The position numbers were made by a program, and so were the translations under genes. Shown here one piece after another: positions 57,639-64,000 of a stretch of DNA of 64,000 bases. Each line of letters starts with the position of its first letter. Within the stretch, counting starts at the first letter, position 1. The notes beneath the pieces were generated by a model. That model made no database searches. It was not told the origin of the DNA and saw nothing but the letters and a program-made list of their open reading frames with translations. This DNA is from Ampelocalamus luodianensis (lineage: Eukaryota > Streptophyta > Magnoliopsida > Poales > Poaceae): the NCBI GenBank assembly GCA_036346255.1, contig CM070638.1, positions 36,270,394-36,334,393 of the forward strand, given 5' to 3'.

Positions 57639-60308
57639 ATGAGAGAACAGCGACTCAACCACCACCCAACACCTCACCCACCGGCCGCTCGCTCCAATGG
57701 TCGGCGGCCAGATACAGCCCCCACCCCTGACCATGCTGGCCCAACCCACCCTCGCTCCTTTGCCGCCGCCGCCACGGCTCGCCCGGCCACTGACGATGAT
57801 GGCTGGACAACAGTCACGAGACGATATCGCAGTCGCCCGCAGCAACCTCCACGCCCCTCCCGCCGGCTAGAGTGCCCACGAGCGCCATATCCCCCGATGG
57901 CTAAATGGTCGATGCTTTAAGTGCCTCGGCTTCGGCCATCTTAAAGCCCATTGCTCTGGCGACATCCGCTGTCTCCACTGCTGGTTCCCTAGCCATCTCC
58001 CTCGTTCTTGCCTGGACCGCCGCAGCGCCGCCTCCAACGCTAACCCCTCGCAGCCTCGCCCCACTGCTACCGCATCTGCTCCTCCGCCTCCCCATCATCA
58101 ACCACCCCGTCCAACCCCTGCACCCATTCCATCCCCTTCGGCCCCAAACTTGTCCCAGTCCCCCCACCAGACGGCGTGTTTCAGGGCTGAGTTCATGGAA
58201 GATGTTCGCGCGAGGAACCCGACTCGCACCGAGCTAGGCACCTGCCTCCTCTCCTGGACAGAGGGCATGATGCAGCAGTCTCCTTGCGCGCTCCGGTGGC
58301 CTCCGTCCGCGGCTGACATCCGCTGGTGTCTCCTCAGCAGATGGTCAATGCTCTAGAACGTTCCTGCAACATTCCCCGACGACGCGTTCTGGTGGAGGTC
58401 CTCTGCCCTCACGACTTTCTCATTACCTTTGCGTCCGCTGTCGATTGCGCTGCTGCTCTAGCTCGTTCCGGTTAGGTCTTCTATGTTGGTGCGCCGATCG
58501 CCTTTATGTCGTGGAATAGGCGGATTGACGCTGATGGGGGTAAGCTGATGTTCCTGTCCAAGGTAAGCTTCGACGGCCTGCCCGCACACGCGTGAGAGCC
58601 CGATGCCGTGAAACAACTTCTGAACAAGTTAGACGCTCACCTGGTCGAGATGCTGCCATTCGAAGACTGACGCTGCCTGGTCTGCATGGCCTGGTGCGAC
58701 AACCCCAGCGTTGTCTCCAAGAATCTCCGCATATATGTCCTGGAGCTAGTCAGCCTGACGTTGTTGCCAGCGTTTAACTTTGACTCCTCATCGCCATGTT
58801 TGGCCCCCCTACCGAGAAGCGCACGCTGTCCTACGACATCTTGGTGCACGTCCAGGAGGTGTTGGATCCTACGCCGCTCAACATAGGCTCTGACCTTACC
58901 GGCGTCAACAAAGACATCTCTAGACTCAACTTGTTCCCCTGTTTCCGTAGACGTGTGGACAGCACAGGCCCGGGTACGGGCGAGGGGGGCAGTGACCACC
59001 TCTTCAGTGGCGCTGCGGGCTCAACGGGCGACCTCAGTCGCCACTCGCCAGTTGCCTAGTGCCCCTCTCGCCATCGCGCCAGCGGCTTTTCCACCTCCCA
59101 CGGACAGTGATGTCGGTTCCTGCCCGGCCACGTCAGCGCCTCCACCTACCTTGATGGATGAATTGGTTATCGGAGAGGCGTCGTGCGTTGTCCTCACGGC
59201 TGCATCAGCGCCGGAGGCACCCCTGGAGGAACCTCCCCTACGCTGCCTGCTACGTACCCTACGACGCCGTCGACAGCTCGCTCTGGCATTGGTTCCAAGC
59301 TGCACTCACCGCCTGAGGTGGGCCCCAGTGTCGCATGTGTGCGGTCTACAGTGAACCCCCTCGTCTCCTATGGAGAGGGCCCCACAACACGTCTCGTGGG
59401 GTCCTCGATGTGCGCCTCGGGGCCGTCCAGCTGTCTCTAGTAGCGCCGCCCCTCCCGCTACCCGAAGCATTCACTGCTGCAGCCCACGAACCCATTGGTG
59501 GCTGGGTAGCCACCGATTTCACATCTTCTGGCTCTGGTTGCCAAACTAGGGGACATCGGATGGTATTTGCCCAATACATTGTATTCTGGAGGTGGAATGT
59601 CCCCGCTTTGAACCCGGGGTCCTTCTAGAGGCATCTGGCGGTGGGACAACACCTGGTTCCCCCCAGGTCGAACAGGTTGCCTCGCTGACACTGGACCCGG
59701 TGGTGGCTTCACATGAAACTCTCCCTTCCCAACTTGACGCTGGGCGTTTGGTGCAATCTGGGCCGGTGGAGTCTGTTCGAGCCTTGGCAACACCGGTCCA
59801 AGGTGAGCTTCGATGGCCTGCCAGCGCCACGGGCCAGATGGTCGTGGTAGGCCAGATGGTCTTGCAACTTCAGGCCGAGGTCAACGTCAGCAACCCTTGT
59901 TCGTTGTTGGGCACGCGTCCTCCTATGCCGCCTCCTACGATGCCGCACCAGGAAGAAGGCGGAGCGTGGTCCCGTCGAATTTCACTCCTCACCGGAGCTC
60001 ACGCCTCTCTGGTTCCTCCGACGGCAGAGCAAATACTCCAATCCAGCGGGCACAGGAGGCGCTCATGCATCGTTGGGGCATCGTCACGGGAAAAGAAAAG
60101 CTCTCCAACGAAGCCTTCAAGGAATACCTCGAACTTTTCTCCAAGCCTCTCGCACCACATCATCTGAGAGCGGTGGCGGCGCTCTATGGTTGTGAGGACA
60201 ACTTCGAGAAGGAGGATGGCGGCGAGGTGGATGCTCAAGCCCTCGCCCTGCCGAGAAGGCATGGCGCAAGCTTAGTCTGCCACGCCAAGTGGGTGTGTCG
60301 CAGCTACA
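57639..60308 (+). pseudogene. LINE ORF1 with DUF4283-like region and two CCHC knuckles
   Basis: The ATG at 57639 opens a Pro/Arg-rich N-terminus, then DDDGWTTVTRRY. After a frameshift near 57905 two intact knuckles, CFKCLGFGHLKAHC and CLHCWFPSHLPRSC, follow back to back. Around 58385-58600 the reading HDFLITFASAVDCAAALAR and SFDGLPAHA resembles the DUF4283 fold of plant LINE and zinc-knuckle proteins. The C-terminal part (QRAQEALMHRWGI to FSKPLAPHHLRAVAALYG, 60045-60190) is a conserved helical segment that precedes ORF2 in grass LINEs. Middle frames are heavily disrupted (58590-59800). ORF1 proteins bind LINE RNA; that role is from family knowledge. Confidence 0.75.
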
Positions 60309-61093
60309 TTGTTACCCATGATGTCAAACCTTGGTGTGCTAGTTTGGAACGTGAGGGGGCTTAACTCCCTAGCTAGTTGGAGCGTTGTTTGCTTTTTCAT
60401 CCAGTCAGCCAATGCGGCTATTATATGTCTGCAAGAATCAAAATTAGAAACTATTGACCAAAATATTGTGACTCTAACACTCAGCGCCAGCTTCGATGGC
60501 TTCGACTATCTCCCGGTGGATGGCACCCCACGGTGGCATTATTGTAGCATGGCGCTCAGATGTGGGGTGCTCTCGTCTTTTCAGAAAGGGGAGTTCACCA
60601 TCTCGGCCAATGTTAGGGCCATGGTAGACGATGTCCAATGGTACATCACCTCTGTCTACAGGCCAGAGTTGGAGGCAAACAAGGTCCACTTCATCTCGGA
60701 GATGACCACCATCGGGGCCAACGTCCAGCTCCTGTGGATGCTCAATGGTGACTTCAACTTGATCTGCGACCCCGCTGACAAGAACAATCATTGTATCAAC
60801 CGAAGGCTAACGAGTAGACTTCGGCACACCCTCAACTTGCTGGCCCTCTCGAGAGATGCCTCTCACTGGATGCCGTTTCACATGGAGCAGTGAACAGTCG
60901 CATCCCATGTTGGTGAAGTTGGATAGGGTTTTTCTCAAACTCATGGGATGACCTCTACCCGTCGAGCCAGCTGCAAGCTCTAAGTTCCTCGATCTCGGAT
61001 CACTTCCTGATAATGTTGGACTGCCACGCTCCTATTTTCTGTGCTAGACACTTCTGCTTCTAGACTTTCTAGACCAGACTTGAGGACTTCCAG
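60309..61093 (+). pseudogene. LINE ORF2 endonuclease (APE) domain
   Basis: Starts with LGVLVWNVRGLNSLAS (the N of WNVRGLN is catalytic), then AIICLQESKLE (catalytic Glu), FDGFDYLP and, after a short frameshift that should read GGIIVAWRSD, VYRPELEANKVHF and LLWMLNGDFNLICDPADKNN with the catalytic Asp and Asn of GDFN. The final His-containing block is in another frame (near 60990, SSISDH). A stop at 60893 ends the main frame. The domain would nick target DNA for target-primed reverse transcription in an active element. It is cut by the Copia LTR after EDFQ. Confidence 0.85.
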
Positions 61094-61524
61094 TGAAGGG
61101 ATATGGGTAGGCTACACTAGCTAATAATTCAAAAATTATACCACGTAAACCAGGAAGCCATGCAAGAAAGAGATCATAGGTCGTTACCACCAGACGCGCA
61201 GTGCAGCGGAAGAAGAGTTGAAGCAGACCGATCCCATGAAGAGCACATCGGTGAAGTGGTCGTAGTCGATCGTCTAGTGTCCTTGTGAGTCAATCATCTC
61301 CTCCAGCAACCTCTGTAGTTCCTTATGAAGATCGCAGATCATCCTCAAGCACAACAGTGACCGCAGTAGCGTCGGTACGGTATCCACACATCCAGGGAAG
61401 GAACACCGAACGTCGGTGTGCTAGCACCAAGTCGCACGACGGGTCTCTCTTGAGAAGATGGTGGCTAGGGTTTCAGTTGAGCAACTCACGTGTCTCTTGT
61501 GTGACCTAATAGCTTCAAGCATCT

Positions 61525-61534
61525 CCTTATATAG
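61525..61534 (-). promoter_or_regulatory. TATA box of the Copia LTR
   Basis: CTATATAAGG on the minus strand, identical in core to the gypsy LTR box at 686-695. Confidence 0.65.
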
Positions 61535-61714
61535 TGCCCATGGCAAATTCTATCCGAACACATTTTGTTCCAACCCGTTAAGTGTCTGACCCTGTAGGTT
61601 CATGCGCAATCGGTTGTGACTCGGAAACCCTTTTCGACCACGAGTCGTTAGCAGTTCCCAGCAGGACATAACGATTCTCGAATACACACAAATTATATCG
61701 GACGAACATTAATG

Positions 61715-61890
61715 CAATATGATCTACGACCAGGTCTATATCACTAACGATCAGCTCGTATCTCTATACGACCAGTTCATATTTAGTCTCGACCAGTTCA
61801 TAACTCCTTACGACCAGGTCGACCACTTAGTGATTATATTCGACTAGTCTACGACCAGCTTGTATCTCTATACGACTAGTTCGTATCTAG
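61715..61890 (-). repeat. Array of TGGTCGTA motifs in the Copia LTR
   Basis: Six to seven imperfect CTGGTCGTA / CTAGTCGTA units, 25-35 bp apart, on the minus strand and upstream of the TATA box. Similar to the array in the gypsy LTR at 304-437, down to a shared ACGACCAGGTC. Confidence 0.7.
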
Positions 61891-62664
61891 TCGAACTGAA
61901 CGACCTTTTTGTCTATTCTTTCTTTGCCTCACGATATCTAGTTTGAACTCCAGGTGAGATATATGTCATCTATAGACTGTTCAATACTTTCTCGATCGAG
62001 TGTCGAATAACCTTATGTGGTCGAACTCTTCGACCACCAGTGGTATGGCCATGCACTTTCTTGATCTAACCACTTCGAGAGGCCTAGAGATATATCTTCT
62101 ATTATGTTAGGAGAGGCAAATCTCATATCCAACTAGTCACATCTCTCCGCATATTTCATAGCATACCCGAAAACTACCTTTATAACTACCTAGTTACGAG
62201 TAGCGTTTGGCAACCCCTAAGAGTGCTACTACACATGTAGGGAATCATGCTGATCTCAGGTCTAAGGATTATATATCATCATTGCTTGAGACCAACTAAT
62301 GACACATAGAATCATAATAATCTCAATAAGTGTCTCAAGGTGGGTCTATATAACCCCATGTTCTCTAACATGTGTTCACATTATTGATTTGATATCCCTA
62401 TATCCATGACCGGTGAAACATGATCATCAATCAATACATGTGCTGGTCGTAGAGACACTGGTGTTCCGACTAGTGACATCCGACCAGGGATACTATTTAG
62501 AATAACATCATATAAGTTAAAAAGCTTCACCAACAAGTCACATACTTGTTAATCTTTATAACCAATGATTCAGTCAAGGAACAGAATAACATTTATTCAA
62601 TAACTCATAAACGTAGACATGATACAATCATATCTATGATTGCCTCTAGGGCATATCACCAACA

Positions 62665-64000
62665 TCTAGGATGTTGTTCTCGCGGCATGGTCGCCACCAA
62701 TGCACAGTGAGGACCCATACGTCATTCTTAACACCAAGATGCACCGGATGGCCATAGCACTGAAAAAGTGGGGGCAACGCAAGCTTAGTGGCCTCGGTCT
62801 ATAGGTCTAGATCGCCGACGAGATCATTCATCAGCTCGATCAAGCACAAGACCATCACCTTCTCTCCAGTGGCGAATGTAGGCTCCGCGCTATCCTTAAA
62901 GAGAAATGCCACGCTCTGGTGTCTCTGGAGCACATTTGCGAATGTCAACATGCGCGCATCACGCACATCCGCGAGGGCAACGCCAATACAAAGTACTTGC
63001 ACATGAAGGCCAATGCGTGACGCCACAAGAAGCTTATCCCTAGACTTTCACATGGCGGCGCGTCGCCACGAGCCAAGAGGACAAGTTGGAGATGTTGGGA
63101 GATTACTTCACAGAAATCATGGGCTCTCCGATGCCGGTAGCACACCCGTTGAGGCTGCAGGCGCTCAGCCTGCATTTCCTCCTCCCCTCCGAAGCTGCTG
63201 CTCTTGAAGCCCCTTCCTGGAGGATGAGGTCAGAACCACCATCATGGCGACGCCATCGGAGAAGGCTTCAGTGCCAAATGGAATCTTTGAGCTATTTTAC
63301 AAGCCTGTTGGCCAACCATCAAGGGAGATCTCTTGATGTCATCGCCAAATTCCACAACGAAAATGCTCACAACTTTCACAAGCTCAATTCCACCAACCTT
63401 ACACTACTCCCAAAGAACGATGAGCCAGAAGCTATCAAGGACTTCCGTTCGATAAGTTTAATACACAACTTCTCCAAGATCATAACCAAATTAATGTCCA
63501 TACGGCTCACCCCGTGATTGGCAAATTGGTGTCGCTAGTGCAATCGGCCTTCATTACAAAGGGTTGTATCCACGAGAATTTCAAGCTAGTCCGTAACACT
63601 GCAGTGACGTTGCATAGGAAGAAAATTCCCATACTCCTCAAGATTGATATTACGAAGGCCTTCGATACTCTATCCTGAGAGTTCCTGTTGAGTGTTTTGG
63701 CACAACTTGGCTTCGACAGCAGATGGCGCGATTGGATCACCGCCATCCTTCGTATAACCACCACGTCGATCCTACTCAACGGCGGTTGTAGTCCACCACT
63801 GTCCTTTGCGAGGAGTGCGGCAGGGGGACCCGCTCTCCCCCGCCCTGTTCATCATGGCTATGGACGTCCTGTAGGCTGCAGTGAGATGGCCACGTGTCGG
63901 CGGTTGCTAAGCCCCCTCGCTCGCCGTGATAGAGCCGCACGTCTCCATCTACGCGAACGATGTTGTGATCTTCTTCAGCCCTTCATCCCAAGGTTGTGAG
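62665..64000 (+). pseudogene. LINE ORF2 reverse transcriptase, partial at window end
   Basis: Resumes DVVLAAWSPPMH and MAIALKKWGQRKLSG, the linker before RT. RT motifs: LPKNDEPEAIKDFRSISL, NFSKIITKLMSIRLTP, SAFITKGCIHENF, LKIDITKAFDT (catalytic Asp present), then, in another frame, LRGVRQGDPLSPALFIMAMD and finally VSIYANDVVIFFSPSS, where the usual Y/F-A-D-D box is YAND, so one catalytic Asp is Asn. Several stops and shifts. The thumb and C-terminal part lie beyond 64000. Confidence 0.85.

Larger units (their letters stand above)
61094..62664 (-). mobile_element. Copia solo LTR (Angela/BARE-like), 1571 bp, TSD TCCAG/TCTAG
   Basis: On the minus strand it starts TGTTGGTGATATGCCCTAGA, nearly the hallmark start of cereal Angela/BARE LTRs, and ends ATATCCCTTCA. 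Flanks are TCCAG (61089-61093) and TCTAG (62665-62669), one mismatch. The LINE frame is continuous when it is removed (EDFQ then DVVLAAW). A minus-strand TATA box CTATATAAGG lies at 61525-61534. No internal sequence. Confidence 0.88.
57191..64000 (+). mobile_element. Plant L1-type LINE, interrupted and running off the window
   Basis: ORF1 (57639-60308), endonuclease (60309-61093) and RT (62665-64000) follow in L1 order on the plus strand. A minus-strand Copia solo LTR splits endonuclease from RT at 61094-62664. The start is approximate and the 3' end, including the poly(A) tail, is outside the window. Stops and frameshifts throughout indicate an inactive copy. Confidence 0.85.

Overview
This is plant nuclear DNA, most likely from a grass (Poaceae). 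The evidence is the mix of Tekay/Del-type and Tat/Retand-type Ty3-gypsy elements, a Copia LTR whose end resembles the cereal Angela/BARE group, a Mutator-like transposon with a plant mobile domain gene, a LINE with a double CCHC knuckle, and a fragment of an LRR-XII (Xa21/EFR-like) receptor kinase. I see no intact host gene, no tRNA or rRNA gene and no prokaryotic feature. Almost the whole window is nested transposable elements. The species cannot be named from the sequence alone.

Layout. (1) 268-23754: a decayed Ty3-gypsy element with a tRNA primer site at 946 and gag, protease, RT and RNase H remnants. It is cut by a 5752-bp solo LTR (2609-8360, TSD ATGAC), a TG...CA insert (9449-18705) that itself carries an 8.4-kb Mutator-like element (9901-18285), and a 3238-bp solo LTR (20255-23492, TSD GAGGT). 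Removing the two clean solo LTRs restores the gag and pol reading frames. (2) 23755-41688: a rearranged LTR element with an inverted LTR half, a PBS and an odd ORF, interrupted by a CRM-like solo LTR (27368-28119, TSD CCTCC), a 10.4-kb Tekay-type element (28717-39146, TSD TAACT; a hAT-type MITE sits in its 5' LTR) and a minus-strand solo LTR (39403-41647, TSD TATAC). (3) 41689-42055: an LTR end fragment. (4) 42056-42538 plus 56130-about 56288: a minus-strand Tat/Retand-like fragment split by a 13.6-kb minus-strand element (42539-56129, TSD ACTCC), whose 5' LTR hosts another solo LTR (45940-50772, TSD TTCTT). (5) 56290-57190: a receptor-kinase pseudogene. (6) About 57190-64000: a plus-strand LINE (ORF1, endonuclease, RT) cut by a 1571-bp Copia solo LTR (61094-62664, TSD TCCAG/TCTAG). 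The LINE runs off the window.

Function. None of the elements looks autonomous now: RT catalytic residues are changed (YIGN in the gypsy RT, YAND in the LINE), the protease Asp is Asn in the Tekay element, and the frames are broken. The most distinctive signals are arrays of CCHC zinc knuckles in two related Tekay-type elements, compensating changes in a set of small inverted repeats shared by all the long LTRs, a Mutator element carrying a plant mobile domain gene and a coiled-coil gene, and a cluster of homopolymer differences between the two LTRs of one element that suggests a local consensus error. I did not find a new defence-type or metabolic system.
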